From assembly GCA_015655015.1 (NCBI GenBank), contig JAATFV010000017.1:1-45545 (forward strand): a stretch of DNA of 45,545 nucleotides, given 5' to 3'. The notes beneath the pieces were generated by a model. The model had not been told where the DNA came from. It worked only from the letters and a program-made list of their open reading frames with translations, and did not search any database. Source of the DNA: Chitinophagales bacterium (lineage in GTDB: Bacteria > Bacteroidota > Bacteroidia > Chitinophagales > Chitinophagaceae). Positions 14,736-23,091 of this stretch are shown here, piece by piece (positions within the stretch are counted from its first letter, which is position 1; each line of letters opens with the position of its first letter). The position numbers and the translations under genes are program-made.

Positions 14736-16908
14736 TCATAAAACCCGCGCTCAGCTTTTCATCCCTTGAATGGCTGCCCAGGACGATCTTATAGGTCCCC
14801 TTGTATACCTGCCATTGTTTTTTCCACAGGTCCCATTTTTGCAACTCGCTTACGGGGATGGAAAATTGTACTTCTTTCGAATTTCCATGGGTTACCGTGA
14901 TCCTCTTAAAGGCTTTTAATTCCCTGACCGGCATTCTTTCAAGGTCAGGATATTGAATATAGACCTGCACTACTTCGTCTCCATCCACCGTTCCCTTATT
15001 TTCTACCAGGAGGGAGAAGGAGAGCGTATCTGTTGCCGTATATTTTTTCCCCGGCTGCCGTTGCCAGGAATAACCGAAAGAAGTATAGCTAAGTCCATAA
15101 CCGAAAGGGTATTGGACCGGGCCGTTATAATAACGGTAGGTGCGTCCTTTCATGCCGTAATCTTTATAAGCAGGGAGGTCATTCAGCGAACGGTAAAAGG
15201 TAAGGGGCAGGTGACCGGAAGGAGATACTTTACCGAAGAGGAGATCTGCCAGGGCGTTGCCGCCCTGTTCGCCGGGATACCACGCCAGGATAATGGCGTC
15301 CACATAGGGTTCGATGGCGGAAAGGTCTATGGCGCTGCCTGCTGTCACCACAGCGATCAGGGGCTTGTTCTTAATGGCTTTGCGCAACGCTTTTATATAG
15401 GCGATGTGTGCGGCGGGAAGGTTGAGATCTACCCTGTCTCCACCATGAGGAGCGAGAAAAGCGTCTCCTTCTTCTCCTTCCATGACCGGGGTCAGGCCGA
15501 TCACGGCAATGGTGAGGTCCGCATTGGAAGCAGCCCAGGTGCCTCCAAAATGAACAGTGTCGGCGTAATCGCAACCCTGGTCATATTCTATACGGACGGA
15601 GGGGCCTGCCGCAGCCGTGATCCCTTCGACGAAGCTTACCATATTGGAAGATACTCCATGATAATTTCCCGACAGCGCATCGAAGGAATAGGCGTTGGGA
15701 CCGACGATCATCAGGGAGCTGAATTTACCGGTAGAAAGAGGGAGGGTCTGCCGGTCGTTCTTCAGCAGGACCATGCTTTGTTGGGCCAGTATCCGGGCAA
15801 GGGACGTATGTACTGTATTGTGAATGCTGTCGGCGCCATAGGAGCTAAAGGGCACCCGGGCCTTGTCATCAAAAAAGCCCAGCTTAAGCTGTGTCCGCAG
15901 CAAGGGGGCCAGGGCGGAGTCTACGTCCCGCTGGCTGAGCAATCCCTGGCCGATTGCTTTCAGCACATCATCCTGCAGGATATTGGAGCAGTCCAGGTTG
16001 ACACCGGCCCTGATCGCCGCGGCGGCTGTCGCTACCGGGCCATCCAGCACCTTATGCCTTTCAAAGATGTCGTCCAGCGCTCCGCAGTCCGTTACCACAT
16101 GGCCTTTGAATTGCCATTCTTCTCTCAGGATAGTATGCAGGAGGGTGGGGCCGGAGCAGCAGGGTTCCCCATTCACTCGGTTGTAGGCGCACATGATCGA
16201 TTCCACGCCTGCGTTCACTAATTTTTTAAAGGCAAAGAGATAGGTTTCCCGAAGATCTTTTTCATCGACGATCGCATCGAAGGTGTGTCTGTTTGCTTCG
16301 GGGCCGCTATGCACCGCAAAATGTTTAGCACAGGCAGAAGCTTTTAAATATCGGGGATCATCGCCCTGGATCCCTTTAATAAAAGCCGTTCCCATGGAAG
16401 CCGTCAGATACGGGTCTTCCCCATACGTTTCCTGGCCTCTGCCCCATCTTGGATCCCGGAAGATATTAATGTTTGGCGACCAGAATGTCAGTCCCATATA
16501 CTGCTGGGGTTTTCCGATCCCTGCCGAGAGATTGTATTTAGCCCTGGCCTCCGTTGAGATATAAGTTGCTTCCTCTTGCAGGAGGGCATTGTTAAAAGTG
16601 GCGGCTAACCCGATGGCCTGGGGGTATACAGTGGCTTCCCCTGCCCGGGCGACCCCATGCAGGGCTTCGTTCCACCAGTTATAGGCAGGTATGGCCAGGC
16701 GTTCCACCGGATGACTGCGATATCCCAGGAGGGAGACCTTCTCCGCGGGTGTCAGCTGCGTCAGCAGGTCATTGACCCGTTGGGAGATGGATCGGGAAGG
16801 ATCCCGGAAAACAGCGGATTGCTGCGCCTGCAGCGGGCAAATAAATAATAAACAACCTGCAGCCAGTAACAGGGAGCGGAGCTGTCTGCTTGTCGGTAAA
16901 AAAATCAT
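14722..16908 (-). CDS. GH3 family glycoside hydrolase, beta-xylosidase/beta-glucosidase type, secreted
   Basis: A 728-residue exported enzyme. The start at 16908 (MIFLPTSRQLRSLLL) opens a signal peptide ending LQAQQ; a start at 16971 would place 21 unlikely residues before it and cross a hairpin. The (beta/alpha)8 domain shows YNWWNEALHGVA, TFWSPNINIFRDPRWGRGQETYGEDP and KHFAVHSGPE (Lys195-His196). The nucleophile is Asp274 in VVTDCGAL. The alpha/beta sandwich with EGEEGDAF and a C-terminal fibronectin-like domain follow. The N-terminal motifs resemble the xylosidase/arabinofuranosidase branch of GH3, so release of xylose or glucose from oligosaccharides is likely. It stands alone here, away from the xylan operon, but resembles the second GH3 at 44070. 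Confidence 0.9.
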   Translation of the reverse strand: MIFLPTSRQLRSLLLAAGCLLFICPLQAQQSAVFRDPSRSISQRVNDLLTQLTPAEKVSLLGYRSHPVERLAIPAYNWWNEALHGVARAGEATVYPQAIGLAATFNNALLQEEATYISTEARAKYNLSAGIGKPQQYMGLTFWSPNINIFRDPRWGRGQETYGEDPYLTASMGTAFIKGIQGDDPRYLKASACAKHFAVHSGPEANRHTFDAIVDEKDLRETYLFAFKKLVNAGVESIMCAYNRVNGEPCCSGPTLLHTILREEWQFKGHVVTDCGALDDIFERHKVLDGPVATAAAAIRAGVNLDCSNILQDDVLKAIGQGLLSQRDVDSALAPLLRTQLKLGFFDDKARVPFSSYGADSIHNTVHTSLARILAQQSMVLLKNDRQTLPLSTGKFSSLMIVGPNAYSFDALSGNYHGVSSNMVSFVEGITAAAGPSVRIEYDQGCDYADTVHFGGTWAASNADLTIAVIGLTPVMEGEEGDAFLAPHGGDRVDLNLPAAHIAYIKALRKAIKNKPLIAVVTAGSAIDLSAIEPYVDAIILAWYPGEQGGNALADLLFGKVSPSGHLPLTFYRSLNDLPAYKDYGMKGRTYRYYNGPVQYPFGYGLSYTSFGYSWQRQPGKKYTATDTLSFSLLVENKGTVDGDEVVQVYIQYPDLERMPVRELKAFKRITVTHGNSKEVQFSIPVSELQKWDLWKKQWQVYKGTYKIVLGSHSRDEKLSAGFMIQSR

Positions 16909-16923
16909 GAGTGCTGAATTTTT

Positions 16924-16955
16924 CGGATTTGAACGGCCAAGTTCGTTCAAATCCG
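16924..16955. promoter_or_regulatory. Perfect 11-bp inverted repeat just upstream of the GH3 start
   Basis: CGGATTTGAAC (16924-16934) and GTTCAAATCCG (16945-16955) are separated by 10 bases; outer bases TTT/AAA nearly extend the stem. It begins 16 bases before the GH3 ATG at 16908 and has no T-tract on either strand, so an operator or a translation-controlling hairpin fits better than a terminator. The rest of the 111-base gap shows no promoter I recognise. Confidence 0.55.
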
Positions 16956-17019
16956 CGAAACACGCGCCCATTATCTTATGACAGGCCTTCGGCGAACTGA
17001 GCTGTGCTGAGTTTTGCTG

Positions 17020-18930
17020 TTATTTCAAAAAAGACAGGGTATTAGACTCCTTACCTGCCTGTAACTGGACAAAATAAAGACCGCCGGCCAGGGAGGTCAG
17101 ATCGATTGGTACCGTGTTGCTGCCTTGCTGCAGCCGGGCTTGTTTTTGCAGGATAATATTTCCCTGCCTGTCGGCAATGCGGAGCCATACCGTATTGTTT
17201 TGAGGAAGATCGATCTCAAGCTGCAGTATGTTCCCTATGACGGGATTGGACCGGATCTGTAAGTTTTGTTGCCGTTGCCCGATAACAGTGACAGATCGTA
17301 CTTCGCTAAGCTGGTAGTTGCCGTCTTTATCGATCATCCGGATGCGGTAATAATAATTTCCGGGAGAGAGCTGTTCCATGAATGTATAGGAGTCGCCATC
17401 TGTTCCGTTATCGGAAGCCGCACCGGTGCGGGCAGGCAGGCTGCCGGCTTTAATAAAGTCTGTTCCATTGAGGGAACGTTCTATTTCATACCGGTCAATG
17501 TTCGTTCCGTAACCGACGGTCCATTGAAGGCTCACCGTGTTCTGCTGAGCGCTGGCGGTAAAACTGTGCCAGTCGATGGTCAGTACGGTCATGGACGAAG
17601 GCTTGGTGAGTATGGTGAATACCGCATTATTATTCAGGGAGACAGGATTGAAGGTCAGGACATTTCCGGACAGGGAGGACGCCTGATCATAGTTGATCGT
17701 ACCGGTATTAAAATTTCCATCTCCATCCGTGTCTATCAGGAGCCAGTAATTAGCAGCGGTAGATCCGCCCGAAAGACCCAGGGCCGACGTATTAAAGCTT
17801 AAATTGACATTGCCTACCGAATTGATATTATTCACCTTCCAGGTGCGGATCAGCCTTTGTGAGTTGATGGCGACACTGGGACCAATGGCTGCGGTGATCG
17901 TCTCTTCCCTTAAAGAGGCAGAGTCGGTACCGATCATCAGGAATTGCTGATCGGACAGGCTGCCGATAGCGTTGAGGACCAGGTTGCCCCTGCCGCTCTG
18001 TCCTGCCCCCGTACCGCTGCCTGAGTTCATGCTGTTGGACTGGGATTGGGTAAGGCCTGAAGCCAGATCGGTACCTATCCCGAAGATATTGTGCTGATAG
18101 GCTGCGAGGCCTGTCCAGAAGATCGTGCCTGCGGAGGATGTATAGCTCACCGGTTGTGCGGTATTACCTAAGGTCAGGCCGTATTTGAGGGCCAGGTAGG
18201 ATTCCACCTTATTCCTGTTCGTTGCATTATCGGCGCCGTAGACAATGATCTCCGCAATATCCCCCTTCATGGGAGAATCATTGGTAGACCGGTCGCCGAT
18301 CTGGGGAGGGCTGTTCATGACCGTGGCCCTTTTGGTGAACCCTCCGAAGAGGCTGCCCAACCTTGCATCCAGGCCGTTCTTATTAAAGACGTCTCCCACT
18401 CCGCTGGCTGTTAAGATGTTCACCTGTTTGGCAGGAGGATCTGCGATATATTCAAACCCGATGGAGTCTACTCCCATCCCGGCAAAGAGATAGCTGCCGG
18501 GATTATCCGGACCTGAGCGGAAATAATAGCGGGAAGCGTCATTGGTCGCGGTCCCGCTGATGGTGGGAGAGATCACTGTGCCTCTTTCCGTACCCGGGTT
18601 GTCTGTCCAGCTGGTCACCGCTGTACATTCCGACCATTGGATGGACTTGTTGCCTACCAGTTTGGCCGCTCCGGCGAAGTGGACCACCGGATGAAAATTG
18701 ATGGTATTGGCCACCGTAGTGATGTTGGCTGCCGTCCCGGATGTAGCGAATGTGTTGGTGCCCCTGGAGACCGGCCAACCGGTCAATCTGCCGCCTCCGT
18801 TAGCCGTGGCTGACTCGGCTTTCATCCATAAGGTGAGGTTGGCGCTGACGCCTCCGGGATATTGCGCATATCCGTTAGCAGAGAAGTGAATGAGGATAAA
18901 TGCAATCGGGATAAGAAGGGGACTGTTCAT
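17020..18930 (-). CDS. Secreted LamG-like/Fn3-like surface protein with T9SS-type C-terminal sorting domain
   Basis: A 636-residue exported protein of the kind displayed by Bacteroidota gliding and soil species. A signal peptide ends near NGYAQ. The N-terminal 230 residues (GVSANLTLWMKAES...IAEIIVYGADNATNRNKVESYLALKYGLTL) match the LamG/concanavalin-like adhesin pattern found at the start of such proteins. A middle beta-domain has DTDGDGNFNTG. A fibronectin-type segment with YEIERSLNGTDFIKAG and YYRIRMIDKDGNYQLSEVRSV follows. The last about 80 residues, with GGLYFVQLQ near the end, resemble the T9SS type A sorting domain. Its function is probably adhesion or glycan contact; no catalytic motif is visible. 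Confidence 0.75.
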   Translation of the reverse strand: MNSPLLIPIAFILIHFSANGYAQYPGGVSANLTLWMKAESATANGGGRLTGWPVSRGTNTFATSGTAANITTVANTINFHPVVHFAGAAKLVGNKSIQWSECTAVTSWTDNPGTERGTVISPTISGTATNDASRYYFRSGPDNPGSYLFAGMGVDSIGFEYIADPPAKQVNILTASGVGDVFNKNGLDARLGSLFGGFTKRATVMNSPPQIGDRSTNDSPMKGDIAEIIVYGADNATNRNKVESYLALKYGLTLGNTAQPVSYTSSAGTIFWTGLAAYQHNIFGIGTDLASGLTQSQSNSMNSGSGTGAGQSGRGNLVLNAIGSLSDQQFLMIGTDSASLREETITAAIGPSVAINSQRLIRTWKVNNINSVGNVNLSFNTSALGLSGGSTAANYWLLIDTDGDGNFNTGTINYDQASSLSGNVLTFNPVSLNNNAVFTILTKPSSMTVLTIDWHSFTASAQQNTVSLQWTVGYGTNIDRYEIERSLNGTDFIKAGSLPARTGAASDNGTDGDSYTFMEQLSPGNYYYRIRMIDKDGNYQLSEVRSVTVIGQRQQNLQIRSNPVIGNILQLEIDLPQNNTVWLRIADRQGNIILQKQARLQQGSNTVPIDLTSLAGGLYFVQLQAGKESNTLSFLK

Positions 18931-19193
18931 AGTATAGGGATTATCCTGTAAAAATAAAGCGGCTAACTACGAAATGCAATACCCTTCCGGGAATTGTTGC
19001 GATTCCTAATAGTTTAGCTCTAGGGGAGATGTAATATTTAAATGCAGTGATAAAAAGTAGGACAAGTCTTTATATGTAAGCCCTTAGCCGGATGAAAAAT
19101 ACCTGTAATGAATAGACGATCCTGGCAAACATTATACATTTGCGCTATTGATTCCGGGGAAGGCCCGCAATCCAATAACCCTTAATCAACCCC
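18931..19193. other. Divergent intergenic region between two T9SS-type cargo genes
   Basis: This 263-base region separates the 636-residue and 211-residue secreted-protein genes. On the + strand it holds one full -7 match, TACATTTG at 19135-19142, about 50 bases before the ATG at 19194. No convincing -33 box or minus-strand promoter was found, and there is no ORF of note. Confidence 0.5.
19135..19142 (+). promoter_or_regulatory. Bacteroidota -7 box (TACATTTG) for the 211-residue T9SS protein
   Basis: TACATTTG fully matches TAnnTTTG. It lies 51 bases before the ATG at 19194. The -33 box is not recognisable. Confidence 0.4.
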
Positions 19194-19829
19194 ATGAAAA
19201 CCTTTTTACGCCCTGGCAATATTATTATTGCTATTCGTACTTTTTTTGTTTTTTTATTCTTCACCCAAACGCTGCAGGCGCAGGTATTGAGCCTGCTGAA
19301 ATTTACGGCTACGACAGCCGGTCCCCGTCTCATTCTTCTGCAATGGAATGTGGATGCACAGCAGCAGGCTTCAGCCTATGAAGTGCAGCGGTCAATGAAT
19401 GGGCTTGATTTTACGGATATCGGCATCCTAAACACGGTCCGGGACAAAACCGACTATAGTTTCATCGATGCCGATGCCGGCAGCGGGAATATTTTTTACC
19501 GGCTGAAATGGGTACAGGGCAACAATATGCCAGGCTATAGTATCGAGCTGGTCGTCAACCATTCACCGGTGACCGGGCGCCTGTCCCTGCGTCCTTCCGT
19601 GATCGACTATGGCAGCACTGTCTTATTCCTGGAGTCATCGTCAGGGACGGATATGGAGATCCGTATCATCGATGCCGCCGGCCGGTTGTGCCGCCGTCAA
19701 ACGGTCTCCGTTAACCAGGGAGATAACAAGCTGCCCCTGGACATAAGCTCCTTTGCCCGCGGCCTGTATCACGTGGATGTGTGTTTAAAGAATGGTTTTC
19801 ACAAGGCGGTGGAGCTGGTGAAACTATAA
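19194..19829 (+). CDS. Small secreted protein: Fn3-like domain plus T9SS-type sorting domain
   Basis: A 211-residue protein with a signal peptide ending TLQAQV. Residues about 35-120 form one fibronectin-like beta-sandwich (LLQWNVDAQQQASAYEVQRSMNGLDFTDIG, then FYRLKWVQGNN), and the last 80 residues form a sorting-like domain (MEIRIIDAAGRLCRRQ, LDISSFARGLYHVDV). It is essentially the C-terminal half of the neighbouring 636-residue protein without its N-terminal adhesin part. The role is unknown; it may be a small surface protein or a remnant of a larger one. The start codon is the only one that gives a signal peptide. Confidence 0.75.
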   Translation: MKTFLRPGNIIIAIRTFFVFLFFTQTLQAQVLSLLKFTATTAGPRLILLQWNVDAQQQASAYEVQRSMNGLDFTDIGILNTVRDKTDYSFIDADAGSGNIFYRLKWVQGNNMPGYSIELVVNHSPVTGRLSLRPSVIDYGSTVLFLESSSGTDMEIRIIDAAGRLCRRQTVSVNQGDNKLPLDISSFARGLYHVDVCLKNGFHKAVELVKL

Positions 19830-19836
19830 AGACGGG

Positions 19837-19860
19837 GGCAGCTGATGGGAGATCAGCGCC
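19837..19860. terminator. Weak stem-loop between convergent genes
   Basis: GGC-A-GCTGAT (19837-19846) pairs with ATCAGC-GCC (19852-19860) around a 5-base loop, with one bulged A. It sits between the stop at 19829 and the last codons of the aquaporin gene. There is no T-tract, so termination is only a possibility. Confidence 0.3.
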
Positions 19861-20593
19861 AGCGATGATACAATTTAGGGACACGGATGTTCCACTTCCC
19901 GAAGAAGGGCATTTCGAATAGCCCTACTGCTATGAATGTACCTGTGAGCGGAGCTGCCCAGTACAGCCAATAACCGGTCCAGAGCCCACTGATCACCGCC
20001 GGCCCAAAGCTCCTGGCAGGGTTGGTGCTGGTGCCGGATATTTTCCCTTCCGCATAGACCATGATGCAAAAGAGCGGGGGCATTAAATAAGGAGTGAAAC
20101 GTCTCAGCTTATGGTGCCGGTGACCTGTGAAAAAAAAGATCCCTGCGATCAGCATAAAGCTGGTGATCATTTCTCCCACAAAAGCGGCTGCCGTTCCACC
20201 GGGAAGAGGGATGGTAGCTCCAAAGCCAACGCTGGCGCCTTGTTGTCCCCACAACAATAAGGGAAAGGCTCCAATGACAGCGCCGGTCATCTGGGCCAGG
20301 ATAAATCCCAGGGTATGCTGGTACGACATTTTTCGCTTCAGCAGGAAAGCAACACTCACGATGGGGTTAATATGCGCCCCGCTGATCTTTCCTACAGGGG
20401 ATAGGGTGATAAGACAGCCGGTCGTGCCAAAAAGAAAACCGGTAACGGCTCTTCTTAGTCCTTCATCGGGTATCCGGGGTCTGATGGGTGATCCTGTCCC
20501 GTTGATACCTATCACGACGGATAATCCTGCCAGGACGAGGGCCGCTGTTCCCAAAAATTCGGACAGGTATATGCGGAAGATTTTCCTTTTCAT
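19853..20593 (-). CDS. MIP-family aquaporin with NPI in place of the first NPA motif
   Basis: A 246-residue inner-membrane channel with six hydrophobic segments. The start at 20593 (MKRKIFRIYLSEF) is the first ATG; a TTG three codons upstream is less likely. The two half-helix motifs are GAHINPIVS (residues 73-80, NPI at 76-78) and GTSTNPARSFGPA (187-199, NPA at 191-193). Ser rather than Asp after the second NPAR favours a water channel over a glycerol facilitator. NPI in place of NPA lines the pore constriction and may alter selectivity. It is flanked by T9SS-type surface proteins with no evident functional link. Confidence 0.85.
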   Translation of the reverse strand: MKRKIFRIYLSEFLGTAALVLAGLSVVIGINGTGSPIRPRIPDEGLRRAVTGFLFGTTGCLITLSPVGKISGAHINPIVSVAFLLKRKMSYQHTLGFILAQMTGAVIGAFPLLLWGQQGASVGFGATIPLPGGTAAAFVGEMITSFMLIAGIFFFTGHRHHKLRRFTPYLMPPLFCIMVYAEGKISGTSTNPARSFGPAVISGLWTGYWLYWAAPLTGTFIAVGLFEMPFFGKWNIRVPKLYHRWR

Positions 20594-20706
20594 GGCTGCC
20601 AATGAAATATGAATTGTTAAATATAATATATGAATGGCAGACTATCGCGGTCTACTTTCGCGGAAGGAATATAGTCAATATTTATTGATATTAATATTTG
20701 ATAACC

Positions 20707-20737
20707 TTGCGATAACCGGCATTCTGCGTTAAATTTG
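20707..20737 (+). promoter_or_regulatory. Bacteroidota-type promoter, TTG-N20-TAAATTTG
   Basis: TTG at 20707-20709 and TAAATTTG at 20730-20737 are separated by 20 bases. The -7 box ends 46 bases before the ATG at 20784. It is the best promoter in this divergent gap; none was recognised for the aquaporin on the other strand. Confidence 0.55.
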
Positions 20738-20783
20738 TGGAGATAAAGGGATTACCCCCCTATATCTACTTTAATCCGTTCCA

Positions 20784-23066
20784 ATGAAAAGAACTACTAA
20801 TCGCGTACCCTTATCCGGTAGGATGTCCGCCTGTCTGGCAGTTTTGCTGTTTCTTCACCTGGTTGCCCTGTCCCAGCCTGCTGTGGATTATGGGAAAAGC
20901 TATGTAAATATTACCAAGGGCCCCGGCGGGGGTACCAATGAGCCGGGTGATATCCTGGAGATCCGGGCCGTTTTTGTCGTCAAATCCGGAACGGCTTATC
21001 AATGTTCGTATGCAGACATTGTTCCGGCCGGCACCACTTATATCGCAGGTACGCTGAGGATATTGACCAATGAAGGGAAAATCTACCGTCAATGGACAGA
21101 TGGCAGCGGAGATGACGGGGGGACTCTTGCAGGTTCAGCTATCACGATCAATATAGGGACCGGGGCCGGGGCTGCCGGAGGAGGAACCATTACCAACACA
21201 GACAAACCGAATTTTGGAGGCACCTGTATCATGATCGCCTCCTTTCGGGTACAGATCAACCCTTCCCTGGTATTCGGGGATTTTATCAATGTAGGAGGAG
21301 GTAGTTTTAATTATTCTGCATCCGCTGCCCCCTCTGCGTTGACTACGGTTGCTTTTTCTCCGGATACGATCGCCATTTATAAGAACTATGGTATCTGCAG
21401 CAATACCGTTGGGGGCAATGCCATTCTTTCCGAATCCGGGGGAACATTCGGCTCCGGTAATACCAAGGACAGGGCCGCTTCGGCAAAAGTGCCGGCCAAT
21501 TATACCTATACCGCCTTCGGAGCGAATGCGCCGAATGACTATTATTACGGGGTTTCCAATAATACCAGTCCCGGCGGCGGCAATTTCACGACCGTCAATA
21601 GCTGGGGGATTCCCGATCCTCATCGGGTATTCGGGACCTGGGATGTGATCGGTGACCACACGAACGCCGTCAATCCCTTGTTAGGCAACCCGCCTACTGA
21701 TATAAACAATACAGGGGGGTATATGCTGGTCATCAATGCCTCCTACCGGACAGATACAGCTTTTAAAGATATTGTCACCAATCTTTGTCCGAACACCTAC
21801 TATCAATATGCAGCCTGGTTCAGGAATATCGGGCCTAAGGGAGGATCGGACTCTAACAATGTGAGCGCTGCTTCAGGGAATCCTGCCTATATTCCCACGG
21901 GACCCGGGGACGTTTCCGGGGTGCATCCCAATCTGACTTTTAATGCGAACGGATATGATTATTATACTACCGGGGATATCGCTTATACGGGACAGTGGGT
22001 TCAGAAGGGATTTACTTTCAAAACCGGCCCTACACAAAACCAAATGACCATTTACATCCGCAATAATGCTCCCGGCGGCGGCGGTAACGACTGGGCCATC
22101 GATGATATCAGCGTGGCCTCCTGTTCTCCCAACCTGCAGCTGACACCAGCTAAACCTGATACCATTTGTCAGGGGTCTTATGATACAGTGGCTTTTAAGG
22201 TGTCCTCCTATTTCGATAGCTACGGCTATTGGCAGGTGGAGCAAAGCCTGGACGGTGGCGGCACCTGGACCGTAGCGGGGACAGATCAGTCGGGATCCGG
22301 ATCTACCGGGTCCGTCACGCCCGTCTATAATTCCGTTACCGGGCAGTATGAATATTCGATTGCCCGTCATTACCTGTTAGACAATATTAACCTGCTGATA
22401 CTCTACCGGGTAAGAGTGGCGAGCTCTCCTGCCAATCTCACCACCAATGACTGCTCCTTTATCGCTACCACTTCCAAGATCGTTCACGCAGTCAACTGTA
22501 ATATCACCTTACCGGTGACTATCACCTCTTTCAGCGGGAAGTTACAGGATGGCCTGGCCAACCTGCAATGGATCGGTAATGATGAGACGGCCGATACCAG
22601 ATATGTTATCGAGCGCAGTGATGATCAATCCGGTTTTACAGCGGTGGGTACGGTAGATGGTCAGGGAATGGCAGGGGCCGGCGCGGTCTACCATTTCACC
22701 GATCCGCAAAAAGTGGAAGGTCCTGTTTATTACAGGATCAGGGCTGTCAGCAACGGCCTTGTCAAATACAGCGCCGTCGTACTGTTGAGCAATTCTCAGC
22801 TGGATTTTGGCATCAGCTCCCTGGTAAATCCTTTCACGGACAAAGTGAGTTTTGACCTGGTGTCGCCCGGCAATGGAACGGCTTCTTTTATCCTGGTGGA
22901 TGCTTACGGGCGGGTGGTGAAAAAACAGGCTCAGTTCGTGACAAAAGGGCTGAACAACATCGTTCTATCGGATCTCAGCAGGCTGGCGGCCGGAGCCTAT
23001 GCCTTACAGGTCCAATGTGGAGGCAAACAAATATCGAAGCTTGTCGTAAAGACCGGCGCAAGATAA
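20784..23066 (+). CDS. Large secreted beta-rich surface protein with T9SS-type C-terminal sorting domain
   Basis: A 760-residue exported protein. The signal peptide ends near ALSQP. Residues about 33-180 form a beta-sandwich resembling surface repeat modules (DILEIRAVFVVKSG, YADIVPAGTTYIAGTLRI). Residues about 300-450 include a carbohydrate-binding-like jelly roll (YYQYAAWFRNIG, GQWVQKGFTFKTG, DWAIDDISVASC), a pattern seen in secreted binding modules. The C-terminal part has a fibronectin-like segment (RYVIERSDDQSGFTAVG) and a sorting-like domain (FILVDAYGRVVKKQ, RLAAGAYALQVQCGGKQISKL). No catalytic motif is visible, so surface binding or adhesion is the best guess. It is convergent with the TonB receptor, 25 bases away. 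Confidence 0.75.
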   Translation: MKRTTNRVPLSGRMSACLAVLLFLHLVALSQPAVDYGKSYVNITKGPGGGTNEPGDILEIRAVFVVKSGTAYQCSYADIVPAGTTYIAGTLRILTNEGKIYRQWTDGSGDDGGTLAGSAITINIGTGAGAAGGGTITNTDKPNFGGTCIMIASFRVQINPSLVFGDFINVGGGSFNYSASAAPSALTTVAFSPDTIAIYKNYGICSNTVGGNAILSESGGTFGSGNTKDRAASAKVPANYTYTAFGANAPNDYYYGVSNNTSPGGGNFTTVNSWGIPDPHRVFGTWDVIGDHTNAVNPLLGNPPTDINNTGGYMLVINASYRTDTAFKDIVTNLCPNTYYQYAAWFRNIGPKGGSDSNNVSAASGNPAYIPTGPGDVSGVHPNLTFNANGYDYYTTGDIAYTGQWVQKGFTFKTGPTQNQMTIYIRNNAPGGGGNDWAIDDISVASCSPNLQLTPAKPDTICQGSYDTVAFKVSSYFDSYGYWQVEQSLDGGGTWTVAGTDQSGSGSTGSVTPVYNSVTGQYEYSIARHYLLDNINLLILYRVRVASSPANLTTNDCSFIATTSKIVHAVNCNITLPVTITSFSGKLQDGLANLQWIGNDETADTRYVIERSDDQSGFTAVGTVDGQGMAGAGAVYHFTDPQKVEGPVYYRIRAVSNGLVKYSAVVLLSNSQLDFGISSLVNPFTDKVSFDLVSPGNGTASFILVDAYGRVVKKQAQFVTKGLNNIVLSDLSRLAAGAYALQVQCGGKQISKLVVKTGAR

Positions 23067-23091
23067 TGTTCTGCCCTTTCCATTCTATCCG

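Noticed and set aside
14953..16221. 422-codon open frame on the + strand
   Set aside because: It is antisense to the GH3 gene, whose catalytic motifs are intact, and its translation has no recognisable domain. It is a by-product of GC-rich codon use.
16909..16971. Upstream start adding 21 residues to the GH3 at 14722
   Set aside because: It would bury the signal peptide and translate through the inverted repeat; the ATG at 16908 gives a normal signal sequence.
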